A stretch of 64,000 nt of DNA from Gammaproteobacteria bacterium (lineage in GTDB: Bacteria; Pseudomonadota; Gammaproteobacteria; SZUA-140), in assembly GCA_021648525.1 (NCBI GenBank), contig JAKISP010000013.1, forward strand, positions 1-64,000, in the 5' to 3' direction. The notes beneath the pieces are model-generated. The model was not told where the DNA came from and ran no database searches. It saw only the letters and a list, made by a program, of their open reading frames with translations. Positions 8,350 through 15,610 of this stretch are shown here, one piece after another. Position 1 is the first letter of the stretch. The number at the start of each line of letters is the position of its first letter. A program made the position numbers and the translations under genes.

Positions 8350-8378
8350 GTTTCTACCCACACACCCAGAAGTGCGAC
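8350..8378 (-). repeat. Degenerate CRISPR repeat 1 of the mini-array (psi-repeat, provides the 5' handle)
   Basis: A 29-nt unit on the minus strand: GTCGCAC, a loop, GTGTG, then TGGGTAGAAAC. The last 11 bases match the usual I-C handle TGGATTGAAAC at 9 of 11 positions, and CGCAC can pair with GTGTG (one G-U). It is three bases shorter than repeat 2, the kind of decay expected when only processing and loading need to be kept. Confidence 0.75.
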
Positions 8379-8383
8379 TTTTT

Positions 8384-8539
8384 CTAAAGAGACAAATAAG
8401 ATAAGAAAGCCCCAAAAGAAGCCACCATTGTAATGGTATAAGCCACATGTCTAGCCGAAAGATTGAAACGCCCCCAAAACACCAAGGACACTTTACCTTT
8501 ATCATTCCGCTCAACTTGAACACCCAAAACCTCTCGCAT
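8384..8539 (-). CDS. 51-residue ORF with hydrophobic C-terminus; candidate CreT-type toxin
   Basis: The start is set by a Shine-Dalgarno GGGAGAG (8552-8546) six bases before the ATG at 8539; the in-frame ATG at 8584 lies upstream of the predicted transcription start and is not used in this model. The peptide begins MREVLGVQVERNDKGKVS, continues LVFWGRFNLSARHV and ends in a hydrophobic stretch (AYTITMVASFGAFLSYL) that could form one membrane helix. No homologue is recognised. It sits between the targeted promoter and the mini-array, where creT genes sit in CreTA modules. Small hydrophobic toxins would fit, but an RNA-level toxin or a plain leader ORF is also possible. Confidence 0.5.
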   Translation of the reverse strand: MREVLGVQVERNDKGKVSLVFWGRFNLSARHVAYTITMVASFGAFLSYLSL

Positions 8540-8570
8540 CAAAGACTCTCCCAATCTACTGTCAGGAGCA

Positions 8571-8598
8571 AGTATAGCTCGCATTAATCTTCTGTCAA
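8571..8598 (-). promoter_or_regulatory. Near-consensus sigma70 promoter upstream of creT-like ORF, mini-array and cas5c
   Basis: On the minus strand a perfect -35 TTGACA (8598-8593) is separated by 16 bp from a -10 TATACT (8576-8571). Transcription should start near 8564 and run into the 51-residue ORF, then the mini-array and cas5c-cas8c-cas7c. It lies just after the cas3 stop codon (8624-8626). The -35 box forms the first six bases of the guide-matched site, so Cascade bound there would block RNA polymerase. Confidence 0.75.
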
Positions 8599-8620
8599 TT
8601 AGTTATTTTAATATAATTTA
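8590..8620 (+). promoter_or_regulatory. Putative Cascade target: TTC PAM plus partial protospacer over the -35 box
   Basis: Bases 8590-8592 read TTC, the PAM of characterised I-C systems, followed directly by 8593-8620. Compared with the guide of the mini-array, positions 1-5, 7-11, 13-14, 16-17 and 19-22 are identical (blocks TGTCA, TTAGT, AT, TT, ATAT); mismatches are 6, 12, 15 and 18, and pairing is mostly lost after 22. Positions 6, 12 and 18 do not pair in type I effectors. A seed match with weak PAM-distal pairing should allow binding without Cas3 cleavage, as in CreA and CreR regulation. Confidence 0.78.
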
Positions 8621-8623
8621 ATA

Positions 8624-10873
8624 TTACATCACTGAAGAATTCGCATCGTTAAAATATGGATTATCCCAATTCAACCCGGCCTCTTCGCTATACAAGTCAC
8701 GACCAATTAACACCCAAAACTGGTCACCAAACCGCTCAGGCTGTATGACAGAAACAACCCCTGCCGTTTTTAGCGCAATAAAGGCTCGCTCAGGTATTTG
8801 AACAATGTATTGCTGTAATTTACGCGCAAGCCCACCAACAAACTCAGCGTGATAAAGGCCCTCAATCAATTTTTCAGCCTCTTTGTCGTAGGCAATAATG
8901 ACAGGCTGCATATAGCTTTCAATGATGCGATATTCACTGGCGATGGTTTGAAAGGGGAATGTGAAATCTGCGCAGTGGTCTCGGTGGGTTTTCAATAACC
9001 TTTTTGTATCAAGCCCACCATCTTGATCTTTTCGCCAATAGACATCTTTGAAATATGCCTTGATTGCTTCTGGTGACAGTAAGTCCCCCTCGTGGTTACG
9101 CATGACGTAACGGAGGCTGGCGGCATATTGATCTAGCTCGGGGGGAGCTTTCCATTCTGGAGACGTGAAGATCAAAACCTCACTCTCTTCTTTTGATTTG
9201 CGTCCCTCACGGTTACATCGCCCGGCTGCTTGCGCGACTGAGTCAAGCCCGGTCTCAGCCCGCATTACCATAGGGAAATCCACATCAACACCGGCTTCGA
9301 TTAAGGATGTTGAAATAACCTTGCAAAGAGCCCCATCGTTCAGGCGCTTTCGAATTTCATCCAACACTTTTCTGCGGTGCATGGCACACATTAATGTCGT
9401 CAGATGATAATGGCCTTCAGAAACCCCGATCAAATCAAACAGTGCGTGGGCATGCCTACGATTGTTAACGATGATAAGAATCTGATCATTGCGACCTATG
9501 GTTTCAGCTAATTGCTCATCTGTTTGTACGCCGATATGGCGTACGGTTACACGATCTAAATCGGTGTAGAGCTGAGAAATATCCGGCGCAATTTCTCTCA
9601 CTTTGATGAATCCATTCAGGAAATCATCCGAGTGTAACAACGCGGGTTGTGTTGCAGTGCATAGCACAATGGAACATTTATAATTTCTGGCCAACTCATC
9701 GATGGCCGCCATTGTTGGCCGTAGCAGCTTTAGGGGTAACATCTGAGCTTCGTCAAGAATAATGACGCTACCCGTAATATTGTGCAATTTACGGCATTTA
9801 GATGTTCGGTCAGCAAACAGCGATTCAAAAAACTGCACAGCAGTGGTGACAACAATGGGGAAATCCCAGTTTTCCATTGCCAGTTTGAGTTTGTCTTTTG
9901 TCTCCTCTCGCCCATCAAATTTTTTATCATCAAATGCACTGTGATGTTCCAGCACAATGTCGTCACCCAGCGTTTTAAACACGTCACGAAAAACCTTGGC
10001 ATTTTGCTCGATGATACTGGTAAAGGGGATGACGTAAATAATCCTGCGCTGCTGATGTGTTTTACTATGTGCAATCGCATGATCTAATGAAAAAGCCATC
10101 GAGGTTAATGTTTTTCCTCCACCAGTTGGCACGGTTAAGGAAAAAAGCCCCGGAGATAATAACGCCTGTTTTCTTGAATGATTTAGCACCTTTTGCCGAA
10201 GGTCATTCACGCTATTTGGTGAATTTTGGGCCGCCTTATTCTTTAATTCTTCAAGGTGATTATCAAGCGCATGTTGCAGTTTGCAAAGTGACGGATGATC
10301 GCCGCGACTCTTTTTTTTCCCCTTAAGTTTTTGATAAAACACTTCTGTATCAAGAAAGTCCGCATCAACCAAGCAGGAAAAAAGCATTCTGATCAAAAAA
10401 GCACACTGAAAACCTTGAAAATTTTCTGCCACCTTAAATGAAGGAAATGGTAGTTGATTTGGCAGTGCCATCTCTTTTCCCCATACTTCATCCAGTTCTG
10501 GAATAGCTTTTTGAAGTCGGTCATGCAAAGTTGATCGACCTTCTCCTGAGTCGATGCCGTTTGCCAGCCCGGCATGGTGTCCTGCAACAATATAACTAAT
10601 TATTTTTCCTAGCCGATCCCATTTTTCAAATGCTATTTTTGCCCCAGCTGTTGCGTGGTCTACTCGCTTTCCACCTTCAAGACGTGCTTGAAATTCACGG
10701 GTATATTTACCAAGATCGTGCAACCGTCCAGCAATATCAGCAAGATCTTCCGCATTAAAATAGCGGGCATTTTTAGCTGCAATGCTGCCTACTTGTTGCA
10801 AATGATCTGGCAATGTTTGCCAGTCAGACTTATCTGCCTCATTTCCTGAATGTGCGTAATAAACCCTGGTCAT
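8624..10873 (-). CDS. cas3: Cas3 HD nuclease-helicase (type I-C)
   Basis: A full-length 749-residue Cas3. The N-terminal HD domain has H52-D53 (RLHDLGK), H73 (VDHATAG) and H99-H100 (AGHHAG). The helicase has Walker A PTGGGKT (249-255), the DEAQ box (374-377) and motif VI QAAGRCNREGR. Cas3 unwinds and degrades DNA marked by Cascade. All catalytic residues are present, so a fully paired crRNA against the chromosome would be lethal; the weak PAM-distal pairing of the self-target fits that constraint. A ribosome-binding site AGGAAG precedes the ATG and overlaps the stop of a small upstream ORF. Confidence 0.97.
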   Translation of the reverse strand: MTRVYYAHSGNEADKSDWQTLPDHLQQVGSIAAKNARYFNAEDLADIAGRLHDLGKYTREFQARLEGGKRVDHATAGAKIAFEKWDRLGKIISYIVAGHHAGLANGIDSGEGRSTLHDRLQKAIPELDEVWGKEMALPNQLPFPSFKVAENFQGFQCAFLIRMLFSCLVDADFLDTEVFYQKLKGKKKSRGDHPSLCKLQHALDNHLEELKNKAAQNSPNSVNDLRQKVLNHSRKQALLSPGLFSLTVPTGGGKTLTSMAFSLDHAIAHSKTHQQRRIIYVIPFTSIIEQNAKVFRDVFKTLGDDIVLEHHSAFDDKKFDGREETKDKLKLAMENWDFPIVVTTAVQFFESLFADRTSKCRKLHNITGSVIILDEAQMLPLKLLRPTMAAIDELARNYKCSIVLCTATQPALLHSDDFLNGFIKVREIAPDISQLYTDLDRVTVRHIGVQTDEQLAETIGRNDQILIIVNNRRHAHALFDLIGVSEGHYHLTTLMCAMHRRKVLDEIRKRLNDGALCKVISTSLIEAGVDVDFPMVMRAETGLDSVAQAAGRCNREGRKSKEESEVLIFTSPEWKAPPELDQYAASLRYVMRNHEGDLLSPEAIKAYFKDVYWRKDQDGGLDTKRLLKTHRDHCADFTFPFQTIASEYRIIESYMQPVIIAYDKEAEKLIEGLYHAEFVGGLARKLQQYIVQIPERAFIALKTAGVVSVIQPERFGDQFWVLIGRDLYSEEAGLNWDNPYFNDANSSVM

Positions 10874-10882
10874 ATTTGCTTC

Positions 10883-11011
10883 CTATTTATTCTTATCATC
10901 CCAAAAAACCCATACCCCACACCACCAAAAAACAACCGTCATAATCCAGAACCACCGGATGATTGCAGAACCCAATATCAACATATAGCCTACCATCAAC
11001 ACCAGATGCAT
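10883..11011 (-). CDS. Possible 42-residue Trp-rich membrane peptide just upstream of cas3
   Basis: On the minus strand an ATG at 11011 opens 42 codons ending in TAG at 10883-10885, within the region of the cas3 ribosome-binding site. The peptide is almost entirely hydrophobic and rich in tryptophan (segments LVLMVGYMLILGSAII and RWFWIMTVVFWWCGVWVFW) with a charged tail DDKNK, so one or two membrane helices are likely if it is made. An internal ATG at 10984 has a better-placed AGG upstream. A TATAAT lies at 11077-11072 on the same strand, though no good -35 is seen. No family is recognised; it may be chance. Confidence 0.35.
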   Translation of the reverse strand: MHLVLMVGYMLILGSAIIRWFWIMTVVFWWCGVWVFWDDKNK

Positions 11012-11215
11012 AGGGTGGGTTAGATCACCGTCATTCACATCTCACACATCAAACCCCACCGCCTGCCACGGATTATAACCGCTACCCTACCCTGTAATCC
11101 TGCCCGCCAGCCATTCACCCCGACCCATCATCCCTGAGACCACTCGGTTCTCTCGCCGTGGCAAATAGCTCAGTTTTTGCCCCTGCCCGTAGACTGCGAC
11201 GGGCGTTTGTCATGG
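11012..11215. other. Non-coding stretch upstream of the cas3 transcription unit
   Basis: No gene is supported here. It holds the possible -10 for the cas3 unit (11077-11072, minus strand) and several GGGTGGGTTA/CCCCACC-type tracts. No repeat of the CRISPR type was found in it. Confidence 0.4.
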
Positions 11216-11413
11216 CTATTGTGCAAACAGTGTCTGCACAATCTGGAAATCGGGGGAATTATCTGAAAATTTAATCATTTGCATTAAATTTCGCTTGAAC
11301 CAGCCTCGACCAGACTTTGCATCCAGATCCGAAGCTAAACTGGCCACCACCGGCTTACCATACTCAACTCTTTCACCTTTTAGCACCGCTGACCCACCTG
11401 CCAATATAGTCAC
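11216..11413 (-). pseudogene. Fragment of a YhcG/DUF1016-family N-terminal domain
   Basis: A 65-codon open frame contains ERVEYGKPVVASLASDLDAKSGRGWFKRNL and QMIKFSDNSPDFQIVQTL, which follow the DUF1016 N-terminal pattern (ERAEYG..., GRGF..RNL..M..F, P..QIVQTL). Complete family members are about 350 residues and carry a C-terminal PD-(D/E)XK nuclease domain; here both ends are absent. The family is common in defence and mobile islands. The frame opens with a GTG without clear ribosome-binding site, so this is taken as a relic. Confidence 0.6.
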
Positions 11414-11528
11414 GTTAGCTCTGCATTTACACCGGCTGTAACGCGCCTTTTGGCGCTCTCTATCAACTGGTGAGCATCACCAAACAATTTTTCATTCGAC
11501 GCTATTTCAGCCATTTGGAACCCTCCTT

Positions 11529-11730
11529 TTACAGACCATAGGCCAGGCTGTATTTAATCCTCACACCCTTCAACTTAAAAAACGCAGTTGGATCACGAAA
11601 GTCGGGACAACCTCTTAATGCACCTGGCATATTTGAAAAATCACTCATGACCAGCAAGGTGATCACCTGTTTTTCAAATCGGCTATGCACATCTTTTTCG
11701 CACTCAACTGCGTTTTCCAGGGTAATCCAA
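11529..11730 (-). pseudogene. Unrecognised gene fragment (about 66 codons, no start)
   Basis: On the minus strand a frame is open from an upstream stop near 11730 to TAA at 11529-11531. It encodes segments such as HSRFEKQVITLLVMSDF and GCPDFRDPTAFFKLKGV, with protein-like composition but no start codon with a ribosome-binding site. I do not recognise it. It lies next to the DUF1016 relic and is probably the tail of another decayed island gene. Confidence 0.3.
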
Positions 11731-11962
11731 CTTTAAGGCTCTGCATTCGCAGGCAAACAGTGAATAAACCAGATCAAGACGCCCCAACAGCCTATTTATA
11801 TAGTTTTTATAAGATACACCTTATGCCATACCTAATCTTAAAAGTATGTAGGTAAATACTTATATTTGAAATTAACATGGTAATCAGGCTTAGCTCCTGC
11901 CAGAACAGAAATCTGTTAGCTCACTCGCCCGTCATTACCACTCAACAACCATCTCCGTTATT

Positions 11963-11986
11963 ACCCACCTTCGCGGGAATAACAGA
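11963..11986 (+). repeat. Dispersed short repeat, copy 1
   Basis: The run CCCACCTTCGCGGGAATAAC followed by AGA is repeated exactly at 30959-30981. It contains the imperfect inverted pair CCCACCTTCGCGGG. Short elements of this kind (CCC..TTCGCGGGAAT) are scattered in intergenic DNA of many proteobacteria; here one copy is inside the island and one in the host region. Confidence 0.6.
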
Positions 11987-12085
11987 CACGCCTGTTCCTG
12001 AGGTAAAAACAAACAACACCCCTGATGACCTGAACAGAATAGACGGCCATAAATTCTGCCAGGTTGTCTTAATTAAATACAATGG

Positions 12086-13289
12086 GAGACCTTTGCACGA
12101 ACAGTTGAGAACTAAGCTGGATAATCTGAGACAATAGCCTAAATTCAAGATGCTTCCCGGAAAAAAGAAAATGGCATGGAAAAACCTTAAGCAGCGCAGT
12201 TTGGCAGAATCAATGCTCATTGAGCATGACGCTTTAAAAGAATTGGATGATGTTCATAAGCTGATTACCTGGTCTCGTATTGAAGCCCTGCTATCAGGCA
12301 TACACATGAAAACAAAAGGTGAAAAAGCGTGGCCGCCCTTAATCATGTTCAAAGCGCTCTTACTTCAAAGCTGGTATGGATTGAGTGATCCTGCGCTTGA
12401 GAAACAACTTGCCCGCGATCTGTTATTTCGACGATTTGTCGGTCTGGATATTTCTGAATCCGTGCCTGACCACAGCACCTTCTGGCGCTTTAGACAAAAA
12501 CTCGAAAAAGGTTCGCTGATGGAAACACTGCTATCAGAGGTCAACCAACAACTATCAGAACAAGGACTTTATATAAAGTCAGGCGAAGTGAGCATTGTCG
12601 ATGCTAGCGTGATTGAAGCCAATCAATGTCGGCCCAACAAGCGTAAAGATGGCAGCTCCACTCAAGACCCCGATGCTGCGTGGAATGTTAAAGCGGGTTC
12701 TGACGGGAAACGAAAAAGCACTTATGGTTACAAAGCGCATATCAATGTTGATGAAGATGGCTTTATCAAGCGAACCGATTACAGCAAAGGTAGCCTGCAT
12801 GACTCAAACTGTTTCACCAGCCTGTTGAGTGGCAAAGAGTCAGCAGTCTATGCCGACAGTGCTTATTTAAGCGGAGCGCATGAAGATTGGTTATCGAGTC
12901 GAAATATTAAAAGTGGGGTGATCAAACGCGCTTACCGTGGCCGTCCGCTGACTGCAGAAGACAAACGTTTTAACCGTCTACAGGCAGGGGTTCGATGTAC
13001 TGTAGAGCGCGTATTCGGCGTGTTGAAATTACATTACGGGATGGCAAAAGCCCGCTACCTTGGCTTATCACGAAACCGAACACGGTTTGAATTAATGTGT
13101 GTGGCCCACAATATTAAGCGAGGGGTGTCGATTCGGCAGGCAAGTTATGCCTAAAAAAGGAGAAATGAAGAAGAAAGCACGTTTCCTTGCCTAAATGCCT
13201 TTATGAAGTCGCTATTTTTAGGGGATAGCCTTCAAAAAATGCAAAATTAAAATGTTGGCGGCTAAATAGTGGTGTCGTGCAAAGGTCTC
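12086..13289 (+). mobile_element. IS5-family-like insertion sequence, complete
   Basis: Perfect 15-bp terminal inverted repeats GAGACCTTTGCACGA lie at 12086-12100 and (as reverse complement) 13275-13289, enclosing one transposase gene; total length 1204 bp. The flanks read AATGG on both sides (12081-12085 and 13290-13294), a likely 5-bp target duplication. Intact ends, gene and flanks indicate a fairly recent insertion, at the border between the defence island and the host catabolic cluster. Confidence 0.85.
12171..13154 (+). CDS. IS5-family-like DDE transposase
   Basis: A transposase of about 327 residues when started at MAWKNLKQRSLAES (12171); an ATG seven codons upstream (12150) is possible but lacks the family pattern. 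The N-terminal DUF772-type domain (VPDHSTFWRFRQKLEKGSLM) is followed by the DDE fold: first Asp in VSIVDASVIEA, second in AVYADSAYLSG, and the Glu in VRCTVERVFGVLK with the YREK-like spacing of IS4/IS5 enzymes. The frame is intact, so the element could be active. Confidence 0.92.
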   Translation: MAWKNLKQRSLAESMLIEHDALKELDDVHKLITWSRIEALLSGIHMKTKGEKAWPPLIMFKALLLQSWYGLSDPALEKQLARDLLFRRFVGLDISESVPDHSTFWRFRQKLEKGSLMETLLSEVNQQLSEQGLYIKSGEVSIVDASVIEANQCRPNKRKDGSSTQDPDAAWNVKAGSDGKRKSTYGYKAHINVDEDGFIKRTDYSKGSLHDSNCFTSLLSGKESAVYADSAYLSGAHEDWLSSRNIKSGVIKRAYRGRPLTAEDKRFNRLQAGVRCTVERVFGVLKLHYGMAKARYLGLSRNRTRFELMCVAHNIKRGVSIRQASYA

Positions 13290-13445
13290 AATGGGTTACT
13301 ATCAACAATAAGCACTCGTTCGAAACGAACGATACCTGAACATGGATGAACACGTTAAAACTTCATAGTTCTTATTAAAGGGTCGCTATCGTCATGGTAT
13401 TCTTACTTAATCAACAGCACCTCATATACAGGTGCTGGAGGGGTT

Positions 13446-15362
13446 ATGGGAAAGCTTTTCGAAGGACTGGAACAGATCGAAGCCGCACGCGAGCACCTCA
13501 CAGGGGACAGCTTTATGTCCGGCCTGTTTCTTGGACGACCCGATTTTGAACTGCTGCTCCCCCCCGAGGAACCACCCGAAGAGAAGGCCGAGGGCCTTGC
13601 CTACTGCGAAAAGATCGAAGCCTTTCTCAAAGCACACGTTGACCCTGATGAAATTGAACGCACCGCCAAAATTCCAGAACATGTCTTAAAAGGACTACTC
13701 GATCTCGGTGCATTCGGCATGAAAATCCCGAAAAAATATGGCGGTCTCGGCTTTTCTTACACCAACTATGGCCGTGTACTCACCGTCATCGCCAGCTGGA
13801 ATAACATCCTCTCACTCACCGTTGCCGTGCCGCAGTCAATCGGCATCGGCATGCCAATTCTAATGTACGGCAACGAAGCGCAAAAAGAGAAATACCTGCC
13901 GTTGGTCGCACGTAAAGAGATCACCGCCTTTGCCTTGACCGAGCCTGAGACCGGCTCCGATGCTGCTAACGTACAAACCGAAGCGGTGATCGATAGTGAT
14001 GGTGAAAACTTCACCGTTAATGGTGAAAAACTGTGGTGTACCAATAGCCCCATCGCACGCTACATTACGCTGATTGCGCGTGTACCCGCTTGCAAACAGC
14101 GCGATGAAATGGGCAACATCACCTGGGTACCGACTAAAAAAGGGGCACCGTTTGACGACCGCATCCACACGGCCCTTATCCTTGATATGAAAACCACAGG
14201 CGTTACCGTGAAACAACGCTGCCAGTTCGAAGGGTGCCGCGGCATCGAAAATGGCCATCTTACCTTTGAAGATGTAAAAATCCCGGCAGGAAACGTCATC
14301 GGTGAACTTGGCAAAGGGCTCAAATACGCCCTCTCGATTCTGAACCTGGGGCGTGCCATCAGCGTACCGGCAATCTGCCTTGGTATGGCAAAACAGGCGT
14401 GGCAGCCAACGCTTGACCGCGCCAACTCACGTATTACCTTTGGTCAACCGCTCGGCGCACGCCAGACACAACAGATTCGTATCGGTGAGATGGCCACCAA
14501 CCTGTTTGCGATGGAGGCGATGTGCGAACGGGTATGGCAGATGGCGGATCACAAAAATTATGATATCCGCATTGAAGCCGCCATCACCAAAATATTCACT
14601 TCCGAACAGTCGCTACAATTTCTCAACGATGCCCAGGTGATCTTTGGTGGCGCGGGCTATGAGACAGCTGACTCGAAACGTTTTCGCGGCCAACCCGCCT
14701 TCGGCATGGAGCAGCTAGTACGTGACGCCACCATGTACCGCATCGGCGAAGGGGCTACCGATATTCTACGCCCTTACGTTGCGCGCGAAGGACTCAACCA
14801 TCACCTGGAGCAGATCAAGCCACTGTTTGATGAAAAAAACAGTTTTTCCGTTCGCAGCAAACACATCATCAAACTGGCAACAAAATACCCCGGCTGGTAT
14901 CTATCGCAGTGGAAGCCTCGTATGCTCCCCAACAACCCCGCCTTTAGCACGCCACGTGTGGATGAAAAACTGGGCTATATTGAACGTACCAGCCGCAAAC
15001 TAGCGCGCCACATCTTTTATGCGATGCTGATCTGCCGTGAATCGATGCGTGACGATCAGGGCCGACAAAATCGCATCGAACAAATCGGCGAAGAACTCTT
15101 TACCATCGCCATGATAACACTGCATGCAGAGACCGTTAACCGTCCTTATGCGCGTGAACTCTCGAATGAATTTTACCGTGCCAGCCGCAAGCGCATTAAG
15201 CAACTACTCAAAGAGTTCATCTGTAATGACGATGAAAGACGCGCCCGCATCGGACAAAACGGCATAAAAGGCGAATATTACGACCTCAGCAGTGGCATCA
15301 TCCAACGCGGGCTTGATGACTACCCTAAGACGCCTTATGACCCACCCAATAAACCACGCTAA
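13446..15362 (+). CDS. Acyl-CoA dehydrogenase, long VLCAD-like type
   Basis: A 638-residue flavoprotein of the acyl-CoA dehydrogenase family. The FAD/substrate core shows TAFALTEPETGSDAANVQT, WCTNSPIARYITLIARV and YRIGEGATDILRPYVAREGL; the Glu of GEGATD lies where long-chain enzymes keep the catalytic base. A C-terminal extension of about 180 residues, longer than in short-chain enzymes (about 380 residues in total), resembles the VLCAD/ACAD9 group. It introduces a trans-2,3 double bond into acyl-CoA and passes electrons to ETF. It precedes the 2-oxoacid dehydrogenase genes by 245 bp, so a role in fatty or branched-chain acyl-CoA breakdown is likely. The GGAGGGG before the ATG at 13446 supports this start. 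Confidence 0.88.
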   Translation: MGKLFEGLEQIEAAREHLTGDSFMSGLFLGRPDFELLLPPEEPPEEKAEGLAYCEKIEAFLKAHVDPDEIERTAKIPEHVLKGLLDLGAFGMKIPKKYGGLGFSYTNYGRVLTVIASWNNILSLTVAVPQSIGIGMPILMYGNEAQKEKYLPLVARKEITAFALTEPETGSDAANVQTEAVIDSDGENFTVNGEKLWCTNSPIARYITLIARVPACKQRDEMGNITWVPTKKGAPFDDRIHTALILDMKTTGVTVKQRCQFEGCRGIENGHLTFEDVKIPAGNVIGELGKGLKYALSILNLGRAISVPAICLGMAKQAWQPTLDRANSRITFGQPLGARQTQQIRIGEMATNLFAMEAMCERVWQMADHKNYDIRIEAAITKIFTSEQSLQFLNDAQVIFGGAGYETADSKRFRGQPAFGMEQLVRDATMYRIGEGATDILRPYVAREGLNHHLEQIKPLFDEKNSFSVRSKHIIKLATKYPGWYLSQWKPRMLPNNPAFSTPRVDEKLGYIERTSRKLARHIFYAMLICRESMRDDQGRQNRIEQIGEELFTIAMITLHAETVNRPYARELSNEFYRASRKRIKQLLKEFICNDDERRARIGQNGIKGEYYDLSSGIIQRGLDDYPKTPYDPPNKPR

Positions 15363-15526
15363 TGCGCCCTGCTAAAGGGGTTTGAAACTATTAATATGTG
15401 ACATAGATGGCCGATACAGTTATGACGTGTATGATTTTATTCATCATTTTAAAACGTCAATTTTTAGACTTCAGGATGAAGTGAGCATTTAAAACAGATT
15501 CATGCTTTAACTAAGGAAAGCAGGTG

Positions 15527-15610
15527 ATGAATCCAGTGATCACCAACAGCATTAATAAAACGACCTTCGACGGAATGGCGGCCAGATTCTGGCCAAAGGA
15601 GCCAGCATGA
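15527..15610 (+). CDS. Possible 27-residue leader peptide coupled to the E1alpha gene
   Basis: The ATG at 15527 follows AAGGAAAGCAGGTG and opens 27 codons (MNPVITNSINKTTFDGMAA then RFWPKEPA) whose TGA overlaps the ATG of the E1alpha gene as ATGA. This arrangement allows translational coupling. The peptide has no recognised family and does not show a run of one amino acid as classic attenuators do. It may be only a chance frame. Confidence 0.35.
   Translation: MNPVITNSINKTTFDGMAARFWPKEPA

Larger units (their letters stand above)
8290..8378 (-). ncRNA. Mini-CRISPR unit: CreA/CreR-like crRNA with a promoter-matching guide
   Basis: On the minus strand the order is repeat 1 (8378-8350), a 28-nt spacer-like segment (8349-8322), repeat 2 (8321-8290), then the cas5c ribosome-binding site. 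Both repeats end or nearly end in the I-C handle and can fold the I-C stem. The spacer-like segment begins TGTCA and matches 8593-8620 on the plus strand beside a TTC. Two repeats around one short degenerate spacer, embedded between effector genes and aimed at a neighbouring promoter, is the pattern known for CreA antitoxin RNAs (haloarchaeal I-B CreTA) and CreR autorepressors. The spacer is shorter than the usual 33-36 nt of I-C arrays. The assignment rests on sequence reading; transcription is not shown. Confidence 0.8.

Noticed and set aside
8461-8469. GATTGAAAC on the plus strand, identical to the 3' end of a I-C repeat
   Set aside because: It is only nine bases, in the opposite orientation to the other repeats, with no stem in front of it. 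Chance is likely.
8293-8523. 76-codon minus-strand frame covering the mini-array, also with a hydrophobic stretch
   Set aside because: It starts with GTG without a ribosome-binding site and runs through both repeats. The repeats explain the DNA better, and the 51-residue frame has a good Shine-Dalgarno.
12084-12137. Plus-strand 86-codon frame 11877-12137 as a gene
   Set aside because: It crosses the left end of the IS element and includes the dispersed repeat, so it cannot be a conserved gene.
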